A stretch of DNA of 64,000 bases from Photobacterium angustum (GTDB lineage: Bacteria > Pseudomonadota > Gammaproteobacteria > Enterobacterales > Vibrionaceae). The notes under the pieces were generated by a model. That model was given only the letters and a program-made list of their open reading frames with translations. It ran no database searches and was not told where the DNA came from. Of the stretch, positions 52,235 through 63,946 are shown piece by piece (the first letter of the stretch is position 1; every line of letters starts with the position of its first letter). Location: positions 248,001-312,000 of the forward strand of contig NZ_PYOM01000003.1 in the NCBI RefSeq assembly GCF_003026365.1. Reading direction: 5' to 3'. The translations under genes were made by a program, and so were the position numbers.

Positions 52235-55200
52235 GTGAATGGGTTAAAACCGTATTTTCTTGCCATTTTAGTACCACTGGTCGCTATGGTGACGATTTTA
52301 AGTCTCTATTTTTACCAGAAAGACAGTGTTCAACTTGCAGAACATATAAAAGAAAATGAACTTCGTCAGTTAGAGTCTCTTATACAAATTGGTCACTTAC
52401 ACCTCAATACTATCACTGAAGATTTAAACCGCCTCACTTATCAATTACAGCAAGAGCCTCTTCACGAGCCGTTACGGGTATTGGAAAAGGCCAGCGTTCT
52501 AAAACAATTTAAGAGTATACTTGTTAACTCAGATCTCTATGACTCCATTCGATTAATTGACTATAAAAACACCCAAGTTCTTCTCCTTAATAAGGTAAAA
52601 GATGGCTTTCATATTGATTACAGTAAAGTCATTGAAGAACCACAAGAATTAAGAAATATTGATCATACATTTTCTCTTAATAATAAAGTAAGCTACATTT
52701 ATAAGCATCGAAATAAAGTATCACTTTATCAACACTTAAAATTAGAATACAGCAATTGGGTTGTGCAGCTAAGTTACCATCAGCTCCCTGTAAGTAACAT
52801 TGCAAGTAATAAAGAGCGTACAAATTTTATTATCAACAATGATGCAAAATGGATCACACAGCCTTACTTAAACAAATCACTTAACCCATCAGGACATGAT
52901 AATACGAGTTCTGATGATGTGCTTTTCTCTGTTACTTATCCTTATTTATGGAATGCTGTAAAACGATTAAACAAAGGACAAACGATCATTGGTGATTATC
53001 TCTATACTTATACGCCACTGATATTTAGTGATAACAAACTAAATAAGAATATAGATAAAAACACTTCTGAGTGGGTGCTTGTTTCATCATTAAACTTACA
53101 TAAAGAGCTGAATAATCTTTATTTTTCTAACTTTACTCGAATACGTTTAGCAGCGCTTTACATCACTTTTTTTGTTTTAATTATTAGTTCAGTAATGTTG
53201 GCACGACGATTAATTAAACATCGTAAAAATGAACAGTTATTACGCAAGCAACGTGATGATAATCTTAAAAGATATACGGCGATTATTAAAAACAGCGAAG
53301 ATGGGATTGTAGTACTTAATAAAAATAGAGTTATTACAGCGATTAATGACGCCGCTTTTAAAATACTTAATATTCACTCTCGCGCTTTACAAAAACCATT
53401 CATTGGCCTCTTCAATTCTAAACAAATTCAAGATGAACTCACAACCTTGCTTAATACTATTGATCAATTACCTAATACCGAGCATTTAAAGACCCATATA
53501 AAACTTAAATATAAACGTTCAAAACATCTAGAAGTCATTGCAACTAAGCAAGTTGATAATATTGAAGATAACATTTTACTTCATATTGCTGATGTGACTT
53601 ATTGGGTTAATCGTGAGAAGAAGTTACAAGCCTTATCTCGCGCAGCAGAGCAAAGCGCAGAATCCGTTATCATTACCGATAAAAATGGCTTTATACAATA
53701 TGTAAACACGGCTTATATAAAAATGAGTAATAAGCCTTTAAATCAGCGGTAGCCACAGCTCAATTTGTATTAATGATTATATCGATGATAAAAATGAACA
53801 AGATGAACTCATTAGTAAATTAGTTTCAGGGCAATCAATTCGCCATGTTATCACCAAAGAAAAGGATAACAATATAATCTATATAGATTATACCATTTCA
53901 CCTATTCGCGGTGATGATGGCAACATTTCTAACTACATAGCAACAAGCAAAGACATAACAGACAGAGTCAGTTATGAGAATAGATTACACCGTCTCGCAC
54001 ACTATGACGCATTAACCCAGTTACCTAATAGAACAATGTTTACTCAAGATATTGCTCACAGTATGAAAGAAGCCATTCGGCATAAAGCTCAAATTGCTAT
54101 CGTGGTGATCGATTTAGAGTTAACCAAACAGCTTCATGAATCCATGAGCAATGAAGACATCGAAAAAATCCTTTTAATTGTCTCAAAAAGGATTAAATCC
54201 AATTTACGAGAAACAGATGTTCTAGCCCGTATCGGTAGTGATGAGTTTGGCATCTTAATTAGATCATTTCACGATTTACAGACAATCACGCAAGTGGCTG
54301 AACGATTGCTACAAAATACTAATGCCCCATTATCCATCGATAGCCAAGTGCTTTCCATTTCAACTAACATTGGTATTGCATTAAGTTCAGATGCCGAATC
54401 AGACCCTAAACTTATACAAAAATACGCACACATCGCGTTATATCGTGCTAAAGGGTTGTCTGGAAGCAACTACTGCTATTTCACTGAATCAATGGAAGCG
54501 GAAAACATTCAGCGTTTAATACTTGAGTCTGACCTACGTAAATCCGTTGGTAGTGATCAATATGAATATTTCTATCAACCTAAGGTGAATGCCAATACAC
54601 ACACACTGTGCGGTGTTGAAGCCCTACTGCGTTGGAAGAACAACAAAGGAGAATATCGTTCACCTATTGATGTAATCCCAGTTTTAGAGTCATCCGAGCT
54701 TATTATTGATGCTGGGCGTTACCTGATAAATCAAGCTTGCCTTCAATTAAAATCATGGCAAGACAAAGGACACTTCTTTGACGTTGCCATCAATATTTCT
54801 GCAAGACAGTTATTAGAAGCTGACTTAGTTGAAACAATAACACAAGCAATTAATAATACAGGCTGTAACCCTCATTACCTTGAACTTGAATTAACAGAAA
54901 GCGTACTCATGTGTGATGTTAATTTTGCTTTAAAGCAGCTTAAATCTTTACGTGAACTAGGTATTAAAATTGCTATTGATGATTTCGGCACTGGTTACTC
55001 TTCCCTCGCTTATCTTTCGCGCTTTCCTATAAACATTCTAAAAGTCGATAGAGAGTTCATCAAAGATCTACCTTCTAATAAAGACAGTATTATGATTTGT
55101 CGTTCTATTATAGAGCTTGCTCATAATCTAAATTTAACAATCGTCGCTGAAGGTGTTGAAACAGAAGATCAACTTAAGTTCTTAGAATCTCTAGGCGTGG

Positions 55201-55298
55201 AAGAATTACAAGGCTATTATTTTGATAAACCATTACCATTATCAGTTTTTGAGAATAAATATTTAGCCACAAATGAAATAAGACCAACTTTAAGTTGA
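52235..55298 (+). pseudogene. PAS-GGDEF-EAL c-di-GMP phosphodiesterase-like protein, frameshifted
   Basis: Two frames make one protein of about 1020 residues. The first (52235-53752) has a membrane helix, a periplasmic sensor region, a second helix near residue 310 and PAS sequence ending KMSNKPLNQ. The second resumes about 53742 with SGSHSSICINDYI and continues through PAS, GGDEF and EAL. One extra base near the A-run at 53739-53742 accounts for the shift. The GGDEF site is degenerate (IGSDEF) while the EAL domain keeps GVEALLRW, ELTES, DDFGTGYSS and EGVE, so the intact form should be a phosphodiesterase. It may be a true pseudogene or a sequencing error. A protein starting at 54036 lacks the sensor. 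Confidence 0.83.
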
Positions 55299-55368
55299 AA
55301 ACACGGTTCTCATCATTCCCAATGTGTCTTATTATTATGGTAATAGAATTGTTATGTAGGATGCTTTG

Positions 55369-55710
55369 ATGAGCTTTGATGACCACTTAAATAACTTTAT
55401 CAAGCAGCGCGATCAATTTGGTGGCACAGTCCAACAACGACAGCAGAAACGTAATAGCTATGTCGTTGTCGATGCAACGGATCAAAGTAAAGCCCGTGAG
55501 TCGATGGCTCGTGAACAAGAATTAGCTGCAAAACGTGCTGAATTTGAAACCAAACAACACCATGAACGCGTGAGTGGTCGTTGTGTTTTACCTGATGAAG
55601 CACAAACATTAGAAAACAATAAATTACAAGCACGACCGGCAGATCCTAGCCGCATCGCATATATACAACAGCTTAAGAAAGATCTAAAACTCAAAAAATA
55701 CAGTAACTGA
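55369..55710 (+). CDS. Hypothetical basic coiled-coil protein
   Basis: A 113-residue soluble protein rich in Gln, Lys and Arg. A helical middle (QSKARESMAREQELAAKRAE) looks like a coiled coil. AGGA lies seven bases before ATG 55369, which is preferred over the TTG three bases upstream. Family not recognised; a terminator follows. Confidence 0.6.
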   Translation: MSFDDHLNNFIKQRDQFGGTVQQRQQKRNSYVVVDATDQSKARESMAREQELAAKRAEFETKQHHERVSGRCVLPDEAQTLENNKLQARPADPSRIAYIQQLKKDLKLKKYSN

Positions 55711-55729
55711 TCTTATCTTCATTCATCAA

Positions 55730-55758
55730 AAGGAAGCTATCTCAATAGCTTCCTTTTT
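55730..55758 (+). terminator. Intrinsic terminator
   Basis: AGGAAGCTAT and ATAGCTTCCT form a 10-bp stem with a CTCA loop, followed by T. Confidence 0.92.
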
Positions 55759-55760
55759 TC

Positions 55761-56363
55761 TTATTGTAAATAACCAAATAAAATTACAATAAATTTTAGT
55801 AGCAATAAAAATAACACAAAAAACAACCACAAATTACAGCATTGAATACTATTAAAGTGTAAAACACTCAGTTTTTTCAAATTTTTATCCAAATAATTCA
55901 AAAAATATCTGTTTAAAAAACAACCAATCTTACATTGTGAGAAAATTCCGTTTTTTTTCAATTGCATTCATAATAACTAAAATTTCATTTTAACCTTCGT
56001 ATTACAGTGCACATTTCGTTATAAATATGTCTCAACTTATTGATTTAGCCAAAAATAATAAGATAAATATATGTTTTATAATAAAATTTAAATTTTAAAG
56101 ATGATATTTATGTAAATTTTATTTGCAGTTTTAACCTTCGAAAAATAACAACCGTCAACGCATAAAAACAAAACAATTTAATAACAATAAAAGCACCAAA
56201 AAGTTACTTAATTTACTTTTTACAGTGGGTATATTCGATATTTTATACAATATCATCACTTAATGCTTAATTGGCTACTACATTATAATTAGAATAGCAA
56301 TATGGTCAGAATACCTTTTAAACGTTAAAATTAGCATCAAAGAAGTACAATAGAAGATTATCG
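55761..56363. other. AT-rich gap before gltS
   Basis: About 600 bases without a gene. It is AT-rich with long A/T tracts; no recognised operator, RNA or repeat was found. The gltS promoter must lie in it. Confidence 0.3.
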
Positions 56364-57590
56364 ATGAACACAACTATTCAAATTAATGAGCTCGAATCAT
56401 TGCTCATAGCAATAATCGTGCTTTTTCTAGGTTACTTTATTAATAGTAAAGTTGCGATTTTAAGAAAATATAACATTCCAGAGCCGATTGTTGGTGGCTT
56501 AGTTGTTGCTGTTATTATAACAATTTTTCATTTCCATGGGTTTGATATTAGCTTCAAGCTAAGTATGCAAAACGCATTAATGGAAATGTTTTTCTCAACA
56601 GTAGGTCTTGCTGCTAGCTACAAACTTTTAGCTAAAGGAGGATCACGCGTATTCTTATTCCTAGCCTTAGCAACGGTATTCATTGTTATTCAAAATGCTG
56701 TTGGTGTTAGCTTGAGTAAGCTACTTGGTCTAGATCCATTACTAGGTCTTGTTGTTGGCTCGATTACATTATCAGGTGGTCATGGTACTGGTGCCGCTTG
56801 GGCACATACCTTCTCGACTGACTACGGCATAAATACGCTTGAGTTATCGATGGCTTGTGCAACATTTGGCTTAGTCATGGGGGGTATTATTGGAGGACCT
56901 GTCGCACAGCGTCTTATTAATAAATACAACCTAAAATCAGATTTTGGTGAAAGCGGTAATCACCATATTGATCACCCAGATCTTGTAACTTACAGTGATA
57001 AAGAAGAGGATCGTATTACTTCTAAGAATACGATTGAAGTGTTATTTATTCTTCTTGTATGTGTTGCTGGCGCATCACATGCTAAAGAGTTTGTTGATGG
57101 CTTCGGTATTAACGCACTTCGTATTCCTGAATTTGTTTACGCACTTTTCATTGGTGTCTTCATTACTAACTTTTGTGAAGGAACTAAGTGCTACAAAATC
57201 AATAAGGAAACCGTTGATGCTTTAGGTACTATTTCGTTATCCCTATTCCTTGCAATGGCATTGATGAGCCTGCACTTATGGGAATTAATGGATCTCGCAT
57301 TACCTATGTTGGTGATTCTTGTTGTACAAACCATTGTGCTCGCACTATTTACTTATTTCGTGACTTTCCGCGTAATGGGTAAAAATTACGATGCCGCAAT
57401 TATTGCTGGTGGTCACTGTGGTTTCGGTATGGGCGCAACACCAACAGCTGTAATGAACATGGGTGCGCTTGTATCGAGAAATGGACCATCACCACAAGCA
57501 TTTATGGTAGTGCCTATTGTTGGTGCTTTCTTTATTGATATTACTAACCTACTTGTACTCCAGGGCTATATGAGTTTCCTTGGTCACTAA
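56364..57590 (+). CDS. gltS: Sodium/glutamate symporter
   Basis: A 408-residue membrane protein of the GltS family with two inverted repeat halves; the signature loop regions LSGGHGTGAAWAHTF and GGHCGFGMGATPTAVMNM are both present. It imports glutamate with sodium. Single gene with a strong terminator. Confidence 0.95.
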   Translation: MNTTIQINELESLLIAIIVLFLGYFINSKVAILRKYNIPEPIVGGLVVAVIITIFHFHGFDISFKLSMQNALMEMFFSTVGLAASYKLLAKGGSRVFLFLALATVFIVIQNAVGVSLSKLLGLDPLLGLVVGSITLSGGHGTGAAWAHTFSTDYGINTLELSMACATFGLVMGGIIGGPVAQRLINKYNLKSDFGESGNHHIDHPDLVTYSDKEEDRITSKNTIEVLFILLVCVAGASHAKEFVDGFGINALRIPEFVYALFIGVFITNFCEGTKCYKINKETVDALGTISLSLFLAMALMSLHLWELMDLALPMLVILVVQTIVLALFTYFVTFRVMGKNYDAAIIAGGHCGFGMGATPTAVMNMGALVSRNGPSPQAFMVVPIVGAFFIDITNLLVLQGYMSFLGH

Positions 57591-57613
57591 TAGTAATCAC
57601 ATTTCATGCTTAT

Positions 57614-57648
57614 AAAGGGGAAAGAGTTGTGCTCTTTCCCTTTTTTAT
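57614..57648 (+). terminator. Intrinsic terminator of gltS
   Basis: AAAGGGGAAAGAG pairs with CTCTTTCCCTTTT around a short TTGTG loop, then more T. The next 250 bases to 57901 hold no gene. Confidence 0.88.
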
Positions 57649-57901
57649 TATTCTTTTAAATACTCAATATTACCTCAATAAAATAACACCATAGTTACAT
57701 CCTCCCCTCAATTAAAACGCTATTCAAATTCAGTTACACTCTAACTTCCATACTTTCGACTCATTTGTAACAAACAATTTCTAGCCAATTTTAAATTTAA
57801 ATAATCTTGATAATATTCGCGCACTTTAAAAATCCCATTTAGATATAACATTATCTTTGTTGGCAAAGTGATCTGCTGACATCGTCTTAATTGAGAGAAG
57901 T

Positions 57902-59131
57902 ATGAAAAAATTTGATAGAGCAATGCAGATCTTACTTGCTGGATTCTGCATTAATTTGTGTATGGGTATTCTTTACGCATGGAGTGTTTTCAAAAAAGCA
58001 CTTGTTGTTGATTTAGGCTGGTCAAATGCCGACGCTTCACTACCTTATACTGTTGCTATTATTACCTTCTCATTATCATTATTAGTGGCAGGTATTCTGC
58101 AAGACCGTATGGGTCCACGTCGAGTGCTCATCCTTGGCACAGTGATGGTTGGTCTAGGTATGATCATTTCAAGCTTTGCTACCACTCCTATGCTACTGAT
58201 CGTAACATTCGGTATCTTAACGGGTAGTGGTATCGGTTTTGGCTACGCGTGCCTTAGCCCGTCAGCAATGAAATGGTTCCACCCTTCGAAGAAAGGTCTA
58301 GTTAATGGCTTAATTGCAGCAGGCTTTGGTTTAGCAGCTGTATACTTAGCACCGCTAACATCTTTCCTAATTAATGAAGTAGGAATAAACACAAGCTTCT
58401 TAATTTTAGGTATTGCAGTACTTATTATTGCAGTACCTCTTGCTTGTACCATTAATAATCCCCCTGCAGGCTATATACCAGAAGTACCTGCTGGCTACGA
58501 TGTAAATAACAAATCAGGTAATGCAGCAGATCTAAACTGGCGTTCAATGCTAAAAACACCACAGTTTTACTCTCTTTGGGTAATGTATGCATTTGCTTCG
58601 GCATCAGGTTTGATGATCATTGGTAACATCACCTCTATTGCAGCCACACAAGCAAACATCGCAGATGCTGCATACCTAGTTGTAATCTTAGCAATATTCA
58701 ACTCTGGTGGTCGTGTAGCTGCTGGTATCCTATCAGACAAGATCGGTGGCATTAAAACCCTCATGATTGCCTTTATCATGCAAGCAATCAACATGGTAAT
58801 GTTCGCAACGTTTAAGTCTGACTTTACGTTAATTATTGGTGCAGCAGTTGCAGGTATTGGTTACGGCACACTGCTTGCGGTATTCCCATCAATCATTGCT
58901 GATTTCTATGGTTTGAAAAACTATGGTGCAAACTATGGCGTACTTTATACTGCTTGGGGCGTGAGTGGCTTTATTGGTCCTGTCGTAGCGGCTTTCGCTG
59001 TTGATACAACAGGTACTTACACACTGGCATATACTGTGTGTTCTATCATGCTTGGTATCGCGGTTGTTCTTTCTTTTGTGACTAAAAAAGTAGATTCAGT
59101 CGCACTGGCAGCAAAAGCTACAAACGCATAA
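57902..59131 (+). CDS. OFA-family MFS transporter (OxlT-like)
   Basis: A 409-residue, twelve-helix major facilitator of the oxalate/formate antiporter group: GFCINLCMGILYAWSVFKKAL and the loop QDRMGPRRVLILG near the start, and GPVVAAFAVDTTGTYTLAY towards the end. Members carry oxalate, lactate, pyruvate or other small acids; the substrate here is uncertain. Single gene. Confidence 0.82.
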   Translation: MKKFDRAMQILLAGFCINLCMGILYAWSVFKKALVVDLGWSNADASLPYTVAIITFSLSLLVAGILQDRMGPRRVLILGTVMVGLGMIISSFATTPMLLIVTFGILTGSGIGFGYACLSPSAMKWFHPSKKGLVNGLIAAGFGLAAVYLAPLTSFLINEVGINTSFLILGIAVLIIAVPLACTINNPPAGYIPEVPAGYDVNNKSGNAADLNWRSMLKTPQFYSLWVMYAFASASGLMIIGNITSIAATQANIADAAYLVVILAIFNSGGRVAAGILSDKIGGIKTLMIAFIMQAINMVMFATFKSDFTLIIGAAVAGIGYGTLLAVFPSIIADFYGLKNYGANYGVLYTAWGVSGFIGPVVAAFAVDTTGTYTLAYTVCSIMLGIAVVLSFVTKKVDSVALAAKATNA

Positions 59132-59148
59132 CGAACTAAAATATACGT

Positions 59149-59181
59149 AAGAAAGACTCAATTTTTTGAGTCTTTCTTGTT
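59149..59181 (+). terminator. Intrinsic terminator of OFA transporter
   Basis: AAGAAAGACTCA and TGAGTCTTTCTT form a 12-bp stem with a short T-rich loop. Confidence 0.85.
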
Positions 59182-59717
59182 TATAAGACAGTATTTTCCA
59201 ACTTGCAACAAATTCACAACACTAATTCAATAAATATAAAGATATTAGACTTAAACACTTTATTAACTGATTTCTTGCAATATTAAAATTCAAAATATAA
59301 CAAAATTTCGAATAATTTAACCACAAGGAGCCACCACCACGTCATTGCATAAAAAATCACACTTATGCATATCCAATATATTGAAACCTCTCACCTTACT
59401 ACTTACACCGCATTATAATTAACTTTAAACACCCGTTTAAATAAAGCCACCGCACAATAAAAACGCCAATAACCCACTATTATCACCATCCCTAACACTA
59501 CACTTTTAAAACCAGCCATCATGAATAATTAGTCACATATAGTAATGATTATTATTTTATTCTAATTTTCATCTTGTTAGCTTTTCGTGATCTACATCTT
59601 TTCGTTCACTAGACCTTTTGTTTTCTCTTCCTATAATTAACAACTGTTAACATGTTGTTAAAATTATTAACTATTGCATTTTTATTTTCACATCAAGACC
59701 AACAAAGGAAGGTACAA
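59182..59717. other. Leader region of aapJ
   Basis: About 530 bases, AT-rich. A frame from 59652 reads into aapJ but lacks a ribosome site. No riboswitch, operator or repeat was recognised. Confidence 0.3.
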
Positions 59718-60746
59718 ATGGCTAATAAATTATCAGTGGTATTTGCGGCGTTAGCCTCTTCAACTGCCCTTTTTGCTGCAAACGCCAATGCTGAAGCTAC
59801 GTTAGACAAAGTGATGAAACAAGGTTATGTCCAATGTGGCGTAAGTGCTGGTCTACCTGGTTTTTCAAACCCTAATGCAAAAGGTCAATGGGAAGGCCTT
59901 GATGTAGAATTCTGTCAAGCCATTGCGGCAGCAACCATAGGCGATAAATCAAAAGTTAAATACATCCCACTGACAGCAAAAGAGCGTTTTACTGCACTAC
60001 AGTCTGGTGAGATTGATGTTTTATCGCGAAATACTACATGGACACTCCACCGTGATACCTCATTAGGCCTCAACTTTACTGGCGTTAACTATTACGACGG
60101 TCAAGGTTTTATGGTTAAAAAAGACATGGGTATAAAAAGCGCTAAAGAATTAGATGGTGCGGCAGTTTGTGTCCAGTCAGGAACGACTACAGAGCTCAAC
60201 CTTGCCGATTACTTCCGTGTAAATGGTATGACTTATAAGCCAGTTGTATTTGATACAGCGCCTCAAACATCTAAAGGTTTTGATTCTGGTCGTTGTGACG
60301 TATTAACAACGGATCAATCTGGACTATACGCTCTGCGTTTAAACTTAAAAGATCCTAATTCAGCTGTTGTACTACCAGAAATTATTTCTAAAGAACCTTT
60401 AGGCCCTGTCGTTCGTCAAGGTGATGACCAATGGTTCAACGTCGTTCGCTGGACGCTCTTCACTATGATCAATGCTGAAGAATTCAATGTGACTTCTGCT
60501 AACGTTGATAAATTAGCGAAAGAATCGAAAGATCCAAATATCCGTCGTCTTATTGGTTTAGATGGACCAAAAGGTAAAGGTTTAGGACTTAAAGATGATT
60601 GGGGTTACCAGATTATCAAACAAGTGGGTAACTACGGTGAGAGCTTTGAGCGTACTGTCGGTGAAGGCTCACCACTTAAAATTAAACGTGGTTTAAATGC
60701 ACTTTGGACTAACGGTGGTATCCAATACGCACCACCAATTCGTTAA
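59718..60746 (+). CDS. aapJ: AapJ, general L-amino acid ABC transporter binding protein
   Basis: A 342-residue periplasmic protein with a signal peptide ending ANANA and a family-3 binding fold (LDKVMKQGYVQCGVSAGLPG; TAKERFTALQSGEIDVLSRN). It resembles AapJ/BztA, which bind glutamate, glutamine, aspartate and other L-amino acids. ATG 59718 has GGAAGG upstream and places the signal peptide at the N terminus. A hairpin separates it from aapQ. Confidence 0.93.
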   Translation: MANKLSVVFAALASSTALFAANANAEATLDKVMKQGYVQCGVSAGLPGFSNPNAKGQWEGLDVEFCQAIAAATIGDKSKVKYIPLTAKERFTALQSGEIDVLSRNTTWTLHRDTSLGLNFTGVNYYDGQGFMVKKDMGIKSAKELDGAAVCVQSGTTTELNLADYFRVNGMTYKPVVFDTAPQTSKGFDSGRCDVLTTDQSGLYALRLNLKDPNSAVVLPEIISKEPLGPVVRQGDDQWFNVVRWTLFTMINAEEFNVTSANVDKLAKESKDPNIRRLIGLDGPKGKGLGLKDDWGYQIIKQVGNYGESFERTVGEGSPLKIKRGLNALWTNGGIQYAPPIR

Positions 60747-60797
60747 TTTCACGCATAGATATTTATTTAAAGAAACATAGTACAACGTAGCACTATA

Positions 60798-60821
60798 TAG
60801 GGATTCGGTAACGGGTCCCTA
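60798..60821 (+). other. Hairpin between aapJ and aapQ
   Basis: TAGGGA and TCCCTA form a 6-bp stem with a 12-base loop, followed by CTTTT. It probably reduces transcription or protects the upstream mRNA end so that more binding protein than permease is made. Confidence 0.55.
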
Positions 60822-60854
60822 CTTTTACATCTCAATAGGAACTGAGGTTGTTGT

Positions 60855-62054
60855 ATGGCTCCTACACCACATACATCGGATGTATCTAATCCAAAGTCCA
60901 AACAGAATATTTTTTATAACCCTACTTTTAGGGCTGTTATTTTTCAACTTATCGCTGTTATTGGGCTAGTCTTCTTTTTTTACTCAATCGTAAATAATGC
61001 CCTTACCAATTTAGAGTCACGAGGTATCTCGACAGGCTTTGATTTTCTTAGCCAAGAAGCGGGATTTGGTATTGGTTTAACACTGATTGATTACGACGAA
61101 ACTTACACTTATGGGCGAACTTTTGTTGTTGGATTATTAAATACTGCGTTAGTCGCGGTATTGGGTATTATCCTTGCAACAATCATCGGCTTTATCATGG
61201 GCATAGCTCGTCTATCTTCAAATTGGTTAATCAGCCGTTTAGCCGCTGTTTATATTGAAGTATTTCGTAATATCCCACTCTTACTGCAAATCTTTTTTTG
61301 GTATTTTGCGGTACTACAAGCACTACCTTCGCCACGACAAAGTGTCAGTTTGGGTGAAGCCATCTTTCTTAATGTTCGTGGATTATCGATCCCAAGTCCT
61401 ATCTACGGTTCGGGCTCAGAAATTATCGGCTGGTGTTTAGCTATTGCGGTGATGTTATCGATTATTTTCTATCGTTACGCTAAAACGAAACAACAACAAA
61501 CAGGACAACAACTGCCAGTTTTATACACTGTTGCTGGACTTGTTTTAGGTTTACCTTTGGTCGCATTTTTCGTCACAGGCATGCCTATCACACTAGAATA
61601 TCCAGAGCTCAAAGGCTTTAATTTCAAAGGTGGTATCACCATCTTGCCAGAGCTGGCAGCCTTGTTACTGGCATTAAGTATTTACACAGCTTCTTTTATC
61701 GCAGAAATTGTACGATCTGGTATCAACGCGGTTAGCCATGGGCAAACAGAAGCAGCCGAAGCATTGGGTTTATCCAAAAGTAAAACGTTACGTCTTGTAG
61801 TGGTGCCGCAAGCACTACGTATCATTATTCCCCCACTCACGAGCCAATACTTAAACCTCACTAAAAACTCATCGCTTGCGATGGCAATTGGTTATCCAGA
61901 TCTTGTATCAGTCTTTGCTGGCACAACCCTAAACCAAACAGGACAAGCGATTGAAATCATTGCTATGACTATGGCGGTGTACTTAACACTCAGTTTATTA
62001 ACTTCGTTATTGATGAATATCTATAACAAAAAAGTTGCATTGGTAGAGAGGTAA
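60855..62054 (+). CDS. aapQ: AapQ, amino acid ABC transporter permease
   Basis: A 399-residue permease, longer than simple polar amino-acid permeases, as usual for AapQ/BztB. The ATPase-contact loop is EAAEALGLSKSKTLRLVVVP, and TSQYLNLTKNSSLAMAIGYP is typical. It starts 108 bases after aapJ. Confidence 0.93.
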   Translation: MAPTPHTSDVSNPKSKQNIFYNPTFRAVIFQLIAVIGLVFFFYSIVNNALTNLESRGISTGFDFLSQEAGFGIGLTLIDYDETYTYGRTFVVGLLNTALVAVLGIILATIIGFIMGIARLSSNWLISRLAAVYIEVFRNIPLLLQIFFWYFAVLQALPSPRQSVSLGEAIFLNVRGLSIPSPIYGSGSEIIGWCLAIAVMLSIIFYRYAKTKQQQTGQQLPVLYTVAGLVLGLPLVAFFVTGMPITLEYPELKGFNFKGGITILPELAALLLALSIYTASFIAEIVRSGINAVSHGQTEAAEALGLSKSKTLRLVVVPQALRIIIPPLTSQYLNLTKNSSLAMAIGYPDLVSVFAGTTLNQTGQAIEIIAMTMAVYLTLSLLTSLLMNIYNKKVALVER

Positions 62055-62058
62055 CACG

Positions 62059-63156
62059 ATGAAGAAGCATGAATTTCTACCAGACTTGCCTCCACCAGCA
62101 AACACTGTTGGTATAATTGGTTGGCTACGAACGAACTTGTTTTCATCAATTACTAACAGTATTGCAACTCTTCTACTGGGCTATTTTGCTGTACTTGGGA
62201 TCTGGTACACCATTGATTGGGCATTTATTAATGCTGATTGGTCTGGCGTCAGCCGTGATGCCTGTACCAGCAGCGGTGCTTGCTGGACATTTATCAACGT
62301 ACGCTTTGATCAGTTTATGTATGGCTTCTATCCAACAGAAGAGTTATGGCGACCACAATTATTCTACGCCACATTAGCTATTTTCATTGGCTTGTTGGCC
62401 TACGAAAAAACACCGTACCGTGGTTGGATTTGGTTGTTCTTCGTTAACATCTACCCATTTATCGCAGGTTTCTTACTTTACGGTGGCGTATTTGGCCTAC
62501 CTATTGTAGAAACTCACCTTTGGGGTGGATTATTAATTACCTTAATCATTGCCATTGTTGGTATTGTCGTCTCACTTCCTATCGGTGTCGTATTAGCCTT
62601 AGGTCGACGCTCTGAAATGCCAATTATCCGTAGTATTTGTACGGTATACATTGAGTTATGGCGGGGAGTACCACTCATCACCGTACTCTTTATGGCATCA
62701 GTGATGTTGCCACTATTTCTATCATCAGAAATGGAAACCAATAAATTGATCCGCGCCTTAATGGGTGTTGTGATGTTCAGTGCCGCTTACATGGCAGAGG
62801 TAATACGAGGTGGCTTACAAGCGATCCCTAAAGGACAATATGAAGCAGCTGACGCACTTGGGCTCACCTATTGGAAAAAGATGTACCTCATTGTACTGCC
62901 ACAAGCGCTGAAAATTACTATCCCATCGATTGTGAATACTTTTATTGGCTTGTTTAAAGATACCAGCCTTGTTCTCATCATCGGTATGTTTGATGTGCTT
63001 GGTATTGGACAAGCAGCGACGACCGATCCTGAATGGTTAGGCTTTGCAACCGAGAGCTATGTATTCGTTGCACTAGTCTTCTGGATCTTCTGTTTTGGGA
63101 TGTCGCGTTACAGTATTTATTTAGAAAACAAACTACACACTGGGCACAAACGTTAG
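62059..63156 (+). CDS. aapM: AapM, amino acid ABC transporter permease
   Basis: A 365-residue permease, partner of AapQ. The loop [20 protein letters not shown] and the final [17 protein letters not shown] are AapM-like. Four bases separate it from aapQ. Confidence 0.93.
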   Translation: MKKHEFLPDLPPPANTVGIIGWLRTNLFSSITNSIATLLLGYFAVLGIWYTIDWAFINADWSGVSRDACTSSGACWTFINVRFDQFMYGFYPTEELWRPQLFYATLAIFIGLLAYEKTPYRGWIWLFFVNIYPFIAGFLLYGGVFGLPIVETHLWGGLLITLIIAIVGIVVSLPIGVVLALGRRSEMPIIRSICTVYIELWRGVPLITVLFMASVMLPLFLSSEMETNKLIRALMGVVMFSAAYMAEVIRGGLQAIPKGQYEAADALGLTYWKKMYLIVLPQALKITIPSIVNTFIGLFKDTSLVLIIGMFDVLGIGQAATTDPEWLGFATESYVFVALVFWIFCFGMSRYSIYLENKLHTGHKR

Positions 63157-63169
63157 CAAGGACAGCATT

Positions 63170-63946
63170 ATGACGAGTAGTACTTCAAAACCTAATACGG
63201 ATAACACAAGCTCTGATCTTATGATCCAGCTAACTGATGTGAATAAATGGTATGGTCAATTCCATGTCCTGAAAAATATTAACTTGCAAGTAAAGAAAGG
63301 CGAGAAGATCGTAATTTGTGGTCCTTCAGGATCAGGTAAATCAACCATGATCAGATGTATTAACAGCCTAGAAGAACACCAAAAAGGACAAATTATTGTT
63401 GGTGGTACAGAGCTAACTGATGATTTGAAAAATATCGAGTTGGTACGAAAGGAAGTCGGCATGTGTTTCCAGCACTTCAACCTCTTCCCTCATCTAACGG
63501 TATTAGAAAATTGTACCCTTGCTCCTATTTGGGTAAAGAAAATGCCAAAGAAAGAAGCAGAAGCTTTAGCGATGAAGTACCTTGAGCGTGTTCAAATTAC
63601 CGATCAAGCAAATAAATTCCCAGGACAACTTTCTGGTGGCCAGCAACAACGTGTTGCTATCGCTCGCTCACTTTGTATGAACCCGCAAGTTATGCTTTTT
63701 GATGAGCCTACATCAGCACTCGATCCTGAAATGGTTAGAGAAGTGCTTGATGTAATGGTCGAGTTAGCAAATGAAGGCATGACGATGCTTTGTGTGACTC
63801 ACGAAATGGGTTTTGCACGACAAGTCGCTGATCGGGTTATATTCATGGATCAAGGTGAAATCATTGAAGAAAATAATCCTCATGACTTCTTTGATAATCC
63901 AAAATCTGATCGTACTCAACTGTTCTTAAGCCAAATATTACATTAA
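63170..63946 (+). CDS. aapP: AapP, amino acid ABC transporter ATPase
   Basis: A 258-residue ABC ATPase with Walker [10 protein letters not shown], signature [15 protein letters not shown] and Walker [15 protein letters not shown]. It powers AapQM. It is 13 bases after aapM and is complete; the remaining bases to the window end carry no visible feature. Confidence 0.94.
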   Translation: MTSSTSKPNTDNTSSDLMIQLTDVNKWYGQFHVLKNINLQVKKGEKIVICGPSGSGKSTMIRCINSLEEHQKGQIIVGGTELTDDLKNIELVRKEVGMCFQHFNLFPHLTVLENCTLAPIWVKKMPKKEAEALAMKYLERVQITDQANKFPGQLSGGQQQRVAIARSLCMNPQVMLFDEPTSALDPEMVREVLDVMVELANEGMTMLCVTHEMGFARQVADRVIFMDQGEIIEENNPHDFFDNPKSDRTQLFLSQILH

